This document shows, in pieces, positions 7,076 to 14,739 of a stretch of DNA of 64,000 nt. This DNA comes from Bacteroidota bacterium (GTDB lineage Bacteria; Bacteroidota; Bacteroidia; Chitinophagales; Chitinophagaceae), in assembly GCA_018266555.1 (NCBI GenBank), contig JAFEAF010000018.1:17932-81931 (forward strand). Direction: 5' to 3'. The notes under the pieces are model-generated. The model did no database searches and was not told the origin of the DNA. It saw only the letters and a list, made by a program, of their open reading frames with translations. The number at the start of each line of letters is the position of its first letter. The stretch's first letter is position 1. The position numbers and the translations under genes are program-made.

Positions 7076-8470
7076 TCAGAATAAATATCTATATAGTTCT
7101 TCAACCCGGCTCATCATTATTATTTCAATGCCCGCCTGCCTGTCAGCAAGCCTGAAATTCAGTTTTGAGAGACCTTTTTGATTGTATTTAGATACAAAAA
7201 TCTTTTCAAAACCAAGTTTTTCTGCTTCAGCAATGCGTTGTTCAATTTTATTTACAGCACGGATTTCACCACTCAGCCCAATTTCACCTGCAAAACAAAT
7301 ATTTTGAGGCAATGGTACATCCTCGTAAGAAGAAAGCAATGCACAAAGTACTGCTAAATCAATGGAAGGGTCTTCAACTTTTAAGCCGCCGGCAATATTC
7401 AGGAAAACATCTTTCACTCCAAAATGAAATCCACCTCTTTTTTCTAATACTGCCAGAAGAAGTTGCAATCGCCTCAAATCAAACCCGCTGACTGTACGTT
7501 GCGGCGTTCCGTAAACAGACTGCGTCACCAATGCCTGTACTTCAATCAGTAATGGTCTTAATCCTTCCATGGTTGCAGCAATTGCAATGCCACTCAGCGG
7601 ATCTTCTTTTTGTGTGATTAAAATTTCACTTGGATTAGAAACAGCACGCATACCTCCATCCGTCATTTCATAAATCCCTAATTCAGAGGTGCTGCCAAAA
7701 CGATTTTTTAAAGTTCGTAGAATACGATATGCATAATGACGATCACCTTCAAACTGTAACACCGTGTCCACCATGTGTTCTAATATTTTTGGGCCTGCAA
7801 TACTTCCATCTTTGGTAATATGACCTATCAGAATTACCGGAGTGTTGGTTTCTTTTGCAAAGCGTTGAAATTCTGCAGCACATTCCCGTATTTGTGAGAT
7901 GCTGCCGGGTGAAGAATCAATATACTGTGATTGTAAGGTTTGAATGGAGTCGATAATAACTAAATGTGGTTTCAGTTTTTTGATTTCCTGGAAAATTGTT
8001 TGCACGGATGATTCTGTCAGCAAATAGAAGTTTTCATTATGGAGTTTCAAACGATCTGCTCTCATTTTTATCTGCTGCTCACTTTCCTCACCACTTATAT
8101 ATAAAATAATATTTCCTATAAGTGCTAACCCGTTTTGTAAGAATAAAGTTGATTTTCCAATTCCCGGTTCCCCGGCTACTAAAACAATACTCCCCGGAAC
8201 TATTCCACCTCCAAGCACCCTGTTTAATTCAGCATCAGATGTTATTAATCTTTTTTCTTCACTGCTCTTTATTTCTGATAGCGATACTGTTTTGTTCGAC
8301 CTTTTTTCTTCATTAAAATCTTTCCAGCCGTTATTATTCTTAAAAGATTCTTTTTGAATCAACTCTTCAATAAACGTATTCCACTTTCCACAAGATGGGC
8401 ATTGACCCAGCCATTTGACACTTTCGTACCCACAATTTTGACAAAAAAATGCCGATTTTACCTTGCTCAT
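7076..8470 (-). CDS. radA: DNA repair protein RadA
   Basis: 464 residues, ATG 8470. Zinc finger cysteines 10, 13, 24 and 27 (CQNC ... CPSC), Walker A GEPGIGKST at about 101-109, Walker B-like HLVIIDSIQTLQ, the RadA-specific LKNRFGSTSELGIYEM motif, and a C-terminal Lon-like domain (GGLKVEDPSIDLAVLCALLS). RadA is a RecA-like helicase that extends recombination branches. Near the C-terminus about eight residues (RLADRQAG) stand between LNF and IEI, where homologs appear shorter. They are encoded by a GC-rich repeat-like stretch at 7130-7154. The upstream -7-like box TATCTTTA lies shortly before the start on the minus strand, one mismatch from consensus. Confidence 0.95.
   Translation of the reverse strand: MSKVKSAFFCQNCGYESVKWLGQCPSCGKWNTFIEELIQKESFKNNNGWKDFNEEKRSNKTVSLSEIKSSEEKRLITSDAELNRVLGGGIVPGSIVLVAGEPGIGKSTLFLQNGLALIGNIILYISGEESEQQIKMRADRLKLHNENFYLLTESSVQTIFQEIKKLKPHLVIIDSIQTLQSQYIDSSPGSISQIRECAAEFQRFAKETNTPVILIGHITKDGSIAGPKILEHMVDTVLQFEGDRHYAYRILRTLKNRFGSTSELGIYEMTDGGMRAVSNPSEILITQKEDPLSGIAIAATMEGLRPLLIEVQALVTQSVYGTPQRTVSGFDLRRLQLLLAVLEKRGGFHFGVKDVFLNIAGGLKVEDPSIDLAVLCALLSSYEDVPLPQNICFAGEIGLSGEIRAVNKIEQRIAEAEKLGFEKIFVSKYNQKGLSKLNFRLADRQAGIEIIMMSRVEELYRYLF
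7130..7154. repeat. Short GC-rich repeat-like insertion near the radA 3' end
   Basis: On the minus (coding) strand it holds GGCTTGCTGACAGGCAGG followed by CGGGC, with GCTTGC/GCAGGC-type partial dyad symmetry. It encodes the extra residues ADRQAG. The base composition is far richer in G and C than the surrounding radA sequence. Similar CTGCC...GGCAG palindromes are scattered in Bacteroidota genomes, from general knowledge. Confidence 0.35.
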
Positions 8471-8939
8471 ATATTTAATAAAGATAGAATAACATTCTGT
8501 TCGGGGTTTAAAACTTTAATCCGGAAAACATGAGTAAATCAATAGCAGTAAATTCTTTAAGTAAAAAAATGGAGAAGTAGATTGTATGAATTACTAAAAG
8601 TAAAAAGGGTCAATCTTTCGACTGACCCCCTTACTTACTAACCCATTAAATTCTTGCACTAAGTTACAAATCTGAGCCACATTACAAAATAATTTTTTGC
8701 TTCTGTTAATAACTTTTAACCAGTAAAATCTGCTTAAAAAAATCTAATAAATATTGTGTATGTAAATGATAAACAATGTTTTACAATGTATTATAAATCA
8801 ATGGGGGTTTTCCAAATTCCGGAATTTTAATTTTGAAAATTGGCAATAAATGAGATGACAAAACGGCCGAAAAAAACCGCAAATCTTAATTGGTAACAGA
8901 TTTGTAATCACTATAAATAAATAAAAAGGATATATACAA
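8471..8939. other. Intergenic region between divergent radA and the metallopeptidase gene, with a hairpin
   Basis: No convincing gene in 469 bp. A 15-codon ORF (ATG 8533, ending in TAG) is too short to support. A hairpin with arms GGGTCA (8607-8612) and TGACCC (8623-8628) is flanked by A-rich and CTTA-rich sequence. It could be a terminator of a small transcript or part of a leader. A TAATTTTG sequence near 8829-8836 fits the Bacteroidota -7 box and could drive the metallopeptidase gene with a leader of about 100 nt. Confidence 0.4.
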
Positions 8940-9629
8940 ATGACACCATCAATTCTAATTGTTTCACTGATTTTTTTAGGAATTAGCATGCTGGTTTCAA
9001 TGGTATTGAAAAGCAAATTTCAGGCTTATTCTAAAATTCCCCTTTCAAATGGATTCACTGGCCGGGAGATAGCTGAAAAAATGCTTCGTGAAAATGGCAT
9101 TTTTGATGTCAAAGTTATTTCAGTTGATGGTTTTCTGTCGGATCATTACAATCCGGCAAACAAAACTGTAAATCTCAGCACGGATGTATTTAATGGTAAT
9201 AACATTGCATCAGCTGCAGTAGCTGCTCATGAATGTGGACATGCAGTACAACATGCCACCGCCTACAACTGGCTTAAAATGAGAAGTAGTTTGGTACCTA
9301 TTGTTCAATTTAGTTCAGGCATTGTCCAATGGATACTTTTATTGGGCGTAATAATGGTAAATACTTTTCCGCAATTACTTTTAGGCGGTATTATTCTCTT
9401 TGCATTAACCGCATTGTTTACACTTATTACATTACCTGTTGAATTTGATGCCAGCCGCAGAGCTTTGGCCTGGTTGAATACAACCAATGTGATGAACCAG
9501 CAAGAGTACCCAAAAGCAAAAGATGCTTTGAAATGGGCGGCGACAACATACGTGGTAGCAACTTTGGCAACTGTTGCTACGCTGGTTCAATATATATTGA
9601 TTTATGCTAGTGGAAGAAATCGAAATTGA
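8940..9629 (+). CDS. Membrane neutral zinc metallopeptidase (YugP type)
   Basis: 229 residues, ATG 8940, preceded by AAAAGGA, one of the few purine-rich ribosome-binding-like sites in the window. Membrane segments at about 3-22, 115-160 (two close segments) and 200-220. The zinc-binding motif HECGHAVQH has the ligands His97 and His101 with Glu98 as catalytic base; the third ligand is likely in LPVEFDASRRA. The family (DUF2268-unrelated, Pfam zinc metallopeptidase group 2, YugP) is widespread, and its substrates are unknown. The active site would face the membrane or cytosol. It is monocistronic, convergent with rng 45 bp away. Confidence 0.88.
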   Translation: MTPSILIVSLIFLGISMLVSMVLKSKFQAYSKIPLSNGFTGREIAEKMLRENGIFDVKVISVDGFLSDHYNPANKTVNLSTDVFNGNNIASAAVAAHECGHAVQHATAYNWLKMRSSLVPIVQFSSGIVQWILLLGVIMVNTFPQLLLGGIILFALTALFTLITLPVEFDASRRALAWLNTTNVMNQQEYPKAKDALKWAATTYVVATLATVATLVQYILIYASGRNRN

Positions 9630-9674
9630 CCCATATAGAGTATAATATAAAAAGATCTTCTTTTAAAGAGGCTC

Positions 9675-11228
9675 TTATAATTTTATCTCTTCATCGTGTG
9701 GATCAAAGAATTTATATTCTGTCAGATGATAACCGGTATCCTGCTCTAACTTTATTTTTTGCTTAAGTTTCTTTCTCCATTTGGCAATCTTTGAAGTCCA
9801 TGCCCATCCTTTGGTAAGATATGCATACACAATGGGATGTACTACTAACTTCAGGTTACTGTGTTTGTGCGTAATTACATAGCTCAGATCTTTTTCAATT
9901 TCATCTTCCAGTAACAACGTTGAAGAGATTTTACCGGTGCCATTGCAGCTTGGACAAACTTCCTGGGTATTGATATTGACCTCAGGCTTCATCCGCTGCC
10001 TAGTTATTTGCATCAGCCCAAACTTGGAAATAGGAAGTACTGCATGTTTAGCCCGGTCAGGCGCCATGAATTCTTCCATTTTTTCCATCAGTTTTCTTTT
10101 GTTCTCCGGAAGCTTCATGTCAATGAAATCTGCAACAATGATACCCCCAAGATCTCTTAACCTTAGTTGACGGGCGATTTCTTCCGCTGCTTCCAGGTTT
10201 GTTTCCAATGCATTTAGTTCCTGGTTATTTCCTACACTTTTATAACCACTGTTCACATCAATTACATGCAGCGCTTCGGTATGTTCAATGATGATATATG
10301 CACCGCTGTTCATGTTAACCGTTTTCCCAAAAGAGGATTTTACTTGCTTGGTTATCCCAAAAGCATCAAAGATTGGAGATCCGTTATTATAATAAGAAAC
10401 GATATCCGCTTTATCAGGAGCAATGCGTTGAATGTAAGTTTTTGTATCGGAAAAAATATTCCGGTCGTTTACGACAATTTTATTGAAATCCTCATTCAGA
10501 AGATCCCGTAAAATGCTGGTGGTCTTAGTTTGTTCACTTAATATTTTAGATGGAGCTGAAGCACCTTTCAGGTTTTTCTGAATAACCTTCCACATTTCAA
10601 CTAAAGTAGAAAGGTCCTCATGTAATTCAGCCGTATTTTTTCCTTCTGCAGCCGTTCGAACAATCACTCCAAAATTTTTTGGTTTAATGGCTTCAATAAT
10701 ACGTTGCAATCGTTTTCGTTCTTCTGCAGAATGAATCTTTCTGGAAACAGCAACAATATTATTGAATGGAGTAATTACAACAAACCTTCCGGGGAGTGAT
10801 ATTTCGCAACTCAGCCTTGGGCCTTTGGCTGCTATTGGTTCTTTAAGAATTTGAACCAGGATATTGGGCTTACCTCCCAATACTTCGTTTATTTTTCCGG
10901 TTTTTACAATTTCAGGCTCTACGGAGAAGTTTCCGAAATCTAATCCCTGCTCCGTTTTATCATTCATGCAAAGAGAAGTAAATTTCAGTAATGATCGGGC
11001 ATAGGGGCTCAGGTCCGTATAATGGAGAAAAGCATCTTTTTCAAACCCAACATCAACAAATGCAGCATTTAATCCCGGGATAAGTTTTTTTACTTTTCCG
11101 AGATAAAGATCTCCCACTGCAAAACGTGCATCGCTTTTCTCGTTGTGCAGTTCTACCAGTTTCCGGTCCTCCAGCAAGGCGATTTCTACACCCTGCGGAG
11201 CGGCATTAATAATAAGTTCTTTGTTCAT
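9675..11228 (-). CDS. rng: Ribonuclease G/E family
   Basis: 517 residues, ATG 11228. An N-terminal S1 RNA-binding domain (AVGDLYLGKVKKLIPGLNAAFVDVG, here residues about 37-115) precedes the RNase E/G catalytic domain with metal-binding aspartates in HVIDVNSGYKS and IIVADFIDM and the Zn-link CPSCNGTGK. There is no long disordered degradosome scaffold, so the length fits RNase G. It is a 5'-end-sensing endoribonuclease acting in 16S rRNA maturation and mRNA decay. The small basic AURKAIP1/COX24-type gene lies 195 bp upstream on the same strand, a conserved neighbour in Bacteroidota, with a strong hairpin between them. Confidence 0.95.
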   Translation of the reverse strand: MNKELIINAAPQGVEIALLEDRKLVELHNEKSDARFAVGDLYLGKVKKLIPGLNAAFVDVGFEKDAFLHYTDLSPYARSLLKFTSLCMNDKTEQGLDFGNFSVEPEIVKTGKINEVLGGKPNILVQILKEPIAAKGPRLSCEISLPGRFVVITPFNNIVAVSRKIHSAEERKRLQRIIEAIKPKNFGVIVRTAAEGKNTAELHEDLSTLVEMWKVIQKNLKGASAPSKILSEQTKTTSILRDLLNEDFNKIVVNDRNIFSDTKTYIQRIAPDKADIVSYYNNGSPIFDAFGITKQVKSSFGKTVNMNSGAYIIIEHTEALHVIDVNSGYKSVGNNQELNALETNLEAAEEIARQLRLRDLGGIIVADFIDMKLPENKRKLMEKMEEFMAPDRAKHAVLPISKFGLMQITRQRMKPEVNINTQEVCPSCNGTGKISSTLLLEDEIEKDLSYVITHKHSNLKLVVHPIVYAYLTKGWAWTSKIAKWRKKLKQKIKLEQDTGYHLTEYKFFDPHDEEIKL

Positions 11229-11370
11229 TAGAGATTACAACATACATGATCTGCCTTTCATTGCTAAATACCGGTTGACAGGATTCATACTTATTGCGGG
11301 AATGATACCTGAGGAATCAGATGCAGCAAATTGGGGGAGAGTGCAACTAAGTACCGCAAACAACCAGTTA

Positions 11371-11407
11371 ACTGAAATCTGTCCGACTTCGGCGGACAGA
11401 TTTTAGT
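11371..11407. terminator. 15-bp hairpin between the small basic gene and rng
   Basis: Arms ACTGAAATCTGTCCG and CGGACAGATTTTAGT pair over 15 bp with one G-T, around the loop ACTTCGG, which can close as a UUCG-like tetraloop. It lies 17 bp after the small gene's stop on the minus strand. No long U run follows on either strand, so it may be a terminator, a processing stem or a mobile palindromic element. Confidence 0.5.
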
Positions 11408-11423
11408 CATTAAACAAAAGGAT

Positions 11424-11519
11424 TTATTTGTTCCTTTTCTTATGACGATTCTTTCTCAGTCTTTTTTTCCGTTTGTGCGTCGCAATTTTATGACGCTTTC
11501 TTTTTTTACCTGAAGGCAT
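11424..11519 (-). CDS. Small basic AURKAIP1/COX24-domain protein, likely ribosome associated
   Basis: A 31-residue protein read from ATG 11519: MPSGKKRKRHKIATHKRKK then RLRKNRHKKRNK, stop TAA at 11424. About two thirds of the residues are Lys, Arg or His. This sequence is recognised as the conserved Bacteroidota peptide annotated as AURKAIP1/COX24 domain protein, related to mitochondrial ribosomal protein mS38 and mycobacterial bS22, which sit on the small ribosomal subunit near the decoding centre. It is commonly found next to rng, as here. The role as a small-subunit protein is inferred from the family. A plain strong hairpin follows. Confidence 0.85.
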   Translation of the reverse strand: MPSGKKRKRHKIATHKRKKRLRKNRHKKRNK

Positions 11520-11603
11520 ACTCAAATAATTTTTTAATGTTTTTAATAAATAAGGTTATAAGTTTTTTATAGTGCCGGCATCCTTTCAGATGCTACAGAG
11601 GAT

Positions 11604-12452
11604 TTATTTTTTCAACTCCTCAATTCTTTTTTCTACTTCAGCTTTTACATCCTGCCTGTTTATAAACTTTAAGCTATTTTGATACCAGGTAATGGCATTT
11701 TTTTTATCATTCATCCTTTCATAAGTATCAGCCATAATCATAATAGCTTCAAGATTGTCGGGTTGAACCCGGTTAACCGTTTCTAAACGGCTTATCGCTT
11801 TATCATATTGTCCTGAAATCAGCGAACCTTTAGCCATAGTCATCAATGCATAGATATTTGTGCTATCCTTGTCTAATACAGATTTGATTTTCAAAATACC
11901 TTCCATGGGCATTGCTGAGATGCCCCCAAAAAGATAACAGGCGCCTAAACCCACTATAGATGAATCGTTTTCAGGGTTCAACTTCAAAGATCTCTCAAAT
12001 AAATCCCTGGCTTGCAAAGCCTCCCATTTTCTTTTTTCCGTATTTTCTTCTCTCTGAAGGTAGTTTAAAAATAAATGGGCAGCAAAGGTGAGGCTTTTTT
12101 CGGAATTTTCCAATCTGGCTGATTCGCCTTCATACCAGGCATATGGCTCAAATGCGGCAGCTGAGTCTGCCCAAAAATGGGCTAATTGCTGATAAACTTT
12201 TATTTGCTGATCTTTTAAATCCCCTCTTGAAACAGAATGTTCCAGGGTATTGATACGGACTATTTGCTCAGGTGTCAATCTTTTTTTGGCCCCATCAATT
12301 ATACTATCGGAAGTTAATGATGATGTAATGTTTGTTTCACTTGATGGGGCATTAGGCTTATTACTTTGAGCAGGAGTAAACCTACCCCATAAAAAAATAA
12401 TTACCACAAAGCACATACCCACAAGAAGTGTTATCCATTGAGGCTTTTTCAA
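11604..12452 (-). CDS. TPR-repeat protein with N-terminal membrane anchor
   Basis: About 282 residues from TTG 12452, giving MKKPQWITLLVGMCFVVIIF, a membrane anchor starting right at the N-terminus. The open frame extends to a TTG at 12473, but that codon is part of a TAACTTTG -7 box (12471-12478), so translation is more likely to begin downstream. After the anchor a Ser/Asn-rich linker is followed by tetratricopeptide repeats (about 130-280), for example LFERSLKLNPENDSSIVGLG, ISRLETVNRVQPDNLEAIMI and AITWYQNSLKF. TPR proteins act as scaffolds; the partner is unknown. It lies upstream of the small basic gene and rng on the same strand. Confidence 0.75.
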   Translation of the reverse strand: MKKPQWITLLVGMCFVVIIFLWGRFTPAQSNKPNAPSSETNITSSLTSDSIIDGAKKRLTPEQIVRINTLEHSVSRGDLKDQQIKVYQQLAHFWADSAAAFEPYAWYEGESARLENSEKSLTFAAHLFLNYLQREENTEKRKWEALQARDLFERSLKLNPENDSSIVGLGACYLFGGISAMPMEGILKIKSVLDKDSTNIYALMTMAKGSLISGQYDKAISRLETVNRVQPDNLEAIMIMADTYERMNDKKNAITWYQNSLKFINRQDVKAEVEKRIEELKK

Positions 12453-12470
12453 GAAAGAAAAATTTGAGTG

Positions 12471-12478
12471 CAAAGTTA
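12471..12478 (-). promoter_or_regulatory. Candidate -7 promoter box for the TPR gene
   Basis: TAACTTTG on the minus strand matches the Bacteroidota -7 consensus TAnnTTTG exactly and lies 18 bp before the proposed TTG start at 12452. No -33 TTG was checked statistically. Confidence 0.5.
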
Positions 12479-12539
12479 CCTCAAACCAACATAAAAATGA
12501 TGGAGAAAAGAAATGAATCTTTTAATCATTCAAAGAAGA

Positions 12540-12857
12540 TTAGGCGTCTTCTCCCGGTCCAGAATCAGGCTTGAGTTCTTTTAATTTTTTTACTTCGGCA
12601 ACAAATTCTTTTGCCGGTTTAAATGCAGGAATATAGTGTTCAGGAATATGAACAGCAATATTTTTTTTGATGTTACGACCAATCTTGGCAGCTCTTTTTT
12701 TTGTAATAAAACTACCAAAGCCACGAATATAGATATTCTCACCTCCGGCAAGAGTATCCTTTACTTCTTTAAACATGGTTTCGAGGGTTACCAATACGTC
12801 AACCTTGGGTATCCCTGTTTTTTCAGAAATCTGGTTAACCAGGTCGGCCTTTCTCAT
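12540..12857 (-). CDS. HU/IHF family DNA-binding protein
   Basis: 105 residues, ATG 12857. A standard HU fold: helical dimer part (MRKADLVNQISEKTGIPKVD), beta-arm region with FGSFITKKRAAKIGRNIKKN, and the C-terminal PAFKPAKEFVAEV. The arm lacks the exact RNPQTG signature and carries IAVHIPEHYIPAF instead, as in Bacteroidota IHF-like subunits. A short acidic tail (PDSGPGEDA) is added. It bends DNA and organises the nucleoid. It is divergent from mutY with a 152-bp gap, and 66 bp upstream of the TPR open frame on the same strand. Confidence 0.9.
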   Translation of the reverse strand: MRKADLVNQISEKTGIPKVDVLVTLETMFKEVKDTLAGGENIYIRGFGSFITKKRAAKIGRNIKKNIAVHIPEHYIPAFKPAKEFVAEVKKLKELKPDSGPGEDA

Positions 12858-13009
12858 TGTTCAGTGTTTTTGTTGGTTTGAGAGTGCCAATTTACTATAA
12901 AATTATATGATTTTCAAAGGGATAGGCATAAATATTTTTACACCCTATTTTAATTGTTGTTGAAAATCCCTGAAATTTAGTTCTCCAAACTCAAAATTGG
13001 ACGTTTCTG

Positions 13010-14089
13010 ATGCCGAAAAATAACTATCTAAAAGAACAATTTACAACACAGTTATTGAAATGGAATAATGAAAAAAACAACCGTAAAATGCCATGGAAAG
13101 GAGAAAAAGACCCCTATAAAATATGGTTGAGTGAGATCATTCTTCAGCAAACCAGGGTGGAACAGGGACTTAACTACTACAATAGATTTATAAAAATATT
13201 TCCGGATATTCACCAATTAGCCAAAGCAACGGATGAAAAGGTATTTAAAATGTGGGAAGGTTTGGGATATTATTCCAGATGCAAGAATCTGTTAACTACC
13301 GCCAAATTTATTTCAAAAGATTGCCATGGAAAATTTCCAGAGTCTTTTGAAAGGATAATTAAATTAAAAGGGATTGGGCCTTATACTGCCGCAGCCATTT
13401 CTTCATTCGCATACAATCTGCCCCATGCTGTAGTTGATGGAAATGTTTTCCGAGTGCTTGCAAGAGTATTTGGAATAACGAAATCATTGGATTCATCTGA
13501 AGGAAAAAAATATTTTAACCGCTTAGCAAATGATTTGCTTTACAAAAAAAGCCCCGGGATCTACAACCAGGCGATCATGGATTTTGGAGCTGTTATTTGC
13601 AAACCTAATACTCCGCTATGCCCGGAATGCCCATTCAAAAAAACCTGCTATGCGTTTCTTCATAATAAAACTGATCTTTTACCAGTAAAAAAGAAAAAAA
13701 TCAATATTAAAAATCGTTGGTTTTATTATTTCGTTCTCGAATACAAAGGAACCTTTGCAATCAGTCAGAGAACCCATAAGGATATCTGGGAGCAATTATT
13801 TGAGTTCCCATTACTTGAAACCCTTCAAAGGCAATCTGAAATGGAAATTTTTAAGCAAGCCGAAAAAATCAAAATCCTTAAAAAGAGCCAATATGAACTT
13901 ATTTCATTTTCATCTGTGTATAAACAAAAATTGTCACATCAACTGATCAGGGGTCAGTTTATAAAAATAAAATTGAAAGTTAAACCTGAAGTTAAAAAAG
14001 ATTGGAAGTGGGTAAAGATGAGCCAGATTGGTCAATTTGCATTTCCGGTATATATCAAACAATTCCTGAAAAATAGGGGCAGTAATTAA
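13010..14089 (+). CDS. mutY: A/G-specific adenine DNA glycosylase
   Basis: 359 residues, ATG 13010. The catalytic Glu42 is in SEIILQQTRV, the helix-hairpin-helix in LKGIGPYTAAAISSFAY, and the catalytic Asp143 in VVDGNVFRVLAR. The 4Fe-4S loop has Cys197, Cys204, Cys207 and Cys213 (C-x6-C-x2-C-x5-C). The C-terminal NUDIX-like domain (about 230-350) recognises 8-oxoG opposite the mispaired adenine. All key residues are present. It removes adenine from A:8-oxoG pairs. It is followed by ssb on the same strand, 117 bp away. Confidence 0.96.
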   Translation: MPKNNYLKEQFTTQLLKWNNEKNNRKMPWKGEKDPYKIWLSEIILQQTRVEQGLNYYNRFIKIFPDIHQLAKATDEKVFKMWEGLGYYSRCKNLLTTAKFISKDCHGKFPESFERIIKLKGIGPYTAAAISSFAYNLPHAVVDGNVFRVLARVFGITKSLDSSEGKKYFNRLANDLLYKKSPGIYNQAIMDFGAVICKPNTPLCPECPFKKTCYAFLHNKTDLLPVKKKKINIKNRWFYYFVLEYKGTFAISQRTHKDIWEQLFEFPLLETLQRQSEMEIFKQAEKIKILKKSQYELISFSSVYKQKLSHQLIRGQFIKIKLKVKPEVKKDWKWVKMSQIGQFAFPVYIKQFLKNRGSN

Positions 14090-14206
14090 GTTTGTTCTGT
14101 TTGCCTGATAAGCCCGACCGGAAAATTTTCTCAGTCCGCATAAAAAAATTTAATTTTAAAGAGCATTCAAACCCTTGGATCAATTATTAACGAAAATGGA
14201 AAGTAT

Positions 14207-14641
14207 ATGAGAGGTGTAAATCGAGTAATGCTCATCGGTAACCTGGGAAAGGATCCGGAAGTTCAAACGCTGGAAGGAAATATTGCAGTGGCGAAATTTC
14301 CGCTGGCTACTACTGAAACATTTAAAGACAGGTCAGGGAAATTAATTTCACAAACTGAATGGCATACTGTGGTACTCTGGCGTGGGTTAGCGGAACTGGC
14401 ACAGAAATACCTGCATAAAAGCAGCCTTGTTTATATTGAAGGCAGATTAAGAACCCGTAGCTGGGAAGATAAAGAAGGCAACAGGAAATTTGCCACTGAA
14501 GTAGTGGGTGACAACCTGATTATGCTTGATAAACGAACTGATGGAAACAGTACAGCCTCTACCGGTGATACAAATATGGAAGGCATGGGAGGTAATGACA
14601 CCTCGACAATGGGGGACCCATCTGAAAATCTTCCGTTCTGA
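14207..14641 (+). CDS. ssb: Single-stranded DNA-binding protein
   Basis: 144 residues, ATG 14207. The OB fold spans about 1-105 (MRGVNRVMLIGNLGKDPEVQ ... IEGRLRTRSWEDKEGNRKF), followed by a Gly/Thr/Ser-rich linker and the acidic tip ENLPF that binds partners such as RecO, RecQ and the polymerase clamp loader. Length is slightly short because of a brief linker (about 30 residues). It protects ssDNA in replication and repair. It lies between mutY and gldE, an order common in Bacteroidota, and may share a transcript with mutY. Confidence 0.96.
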   Translation: MRGVNRVMLIGNLGKDPEVQTLEGNIAVAKFPLATTETFKDRSGKLISQTEWHTVVLWRGLAELAQKYLHKSSLVYIEGRLRTRSWEDKEGNRKFATEVVGDNLIMLDKRTDGNSTASTGDTNMEGMGGNDTSTMGDPSENLPF

Positions 14642-14646
14642 AATCA

Positions 14647-14654
14647 TAATTTTG
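14647..14654 (+). promoter_or_regulatory. Candidate -7 promoter box upstream of gldE
   Basis: TAATTTTG matches TAnnTTTG exactly just after the ssb stop, about 85 bp before the gldE start. It suggests that gldE-gldD can be transcribed independently of ssb. Confidence 0.4.
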
Positions 14655-14739
14655 TGGCGATAATTAAACTATGTTCTTGAAGTTGCTTTAAATATTTGTT
14701 TATTTCGCAAGGTTAATCAATCACTCAAAATATCCTGAA

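Noticed and set aside
8533..8580. Short ORF MSKSIAVNSLSKKMEK between radA and the metallopeptidase gene, followed by a hairpin
   Set aside because: Only about 15 codons, no ribosome-binding site or promoter match close by, and frames of this length are common in AT-rich DNA.
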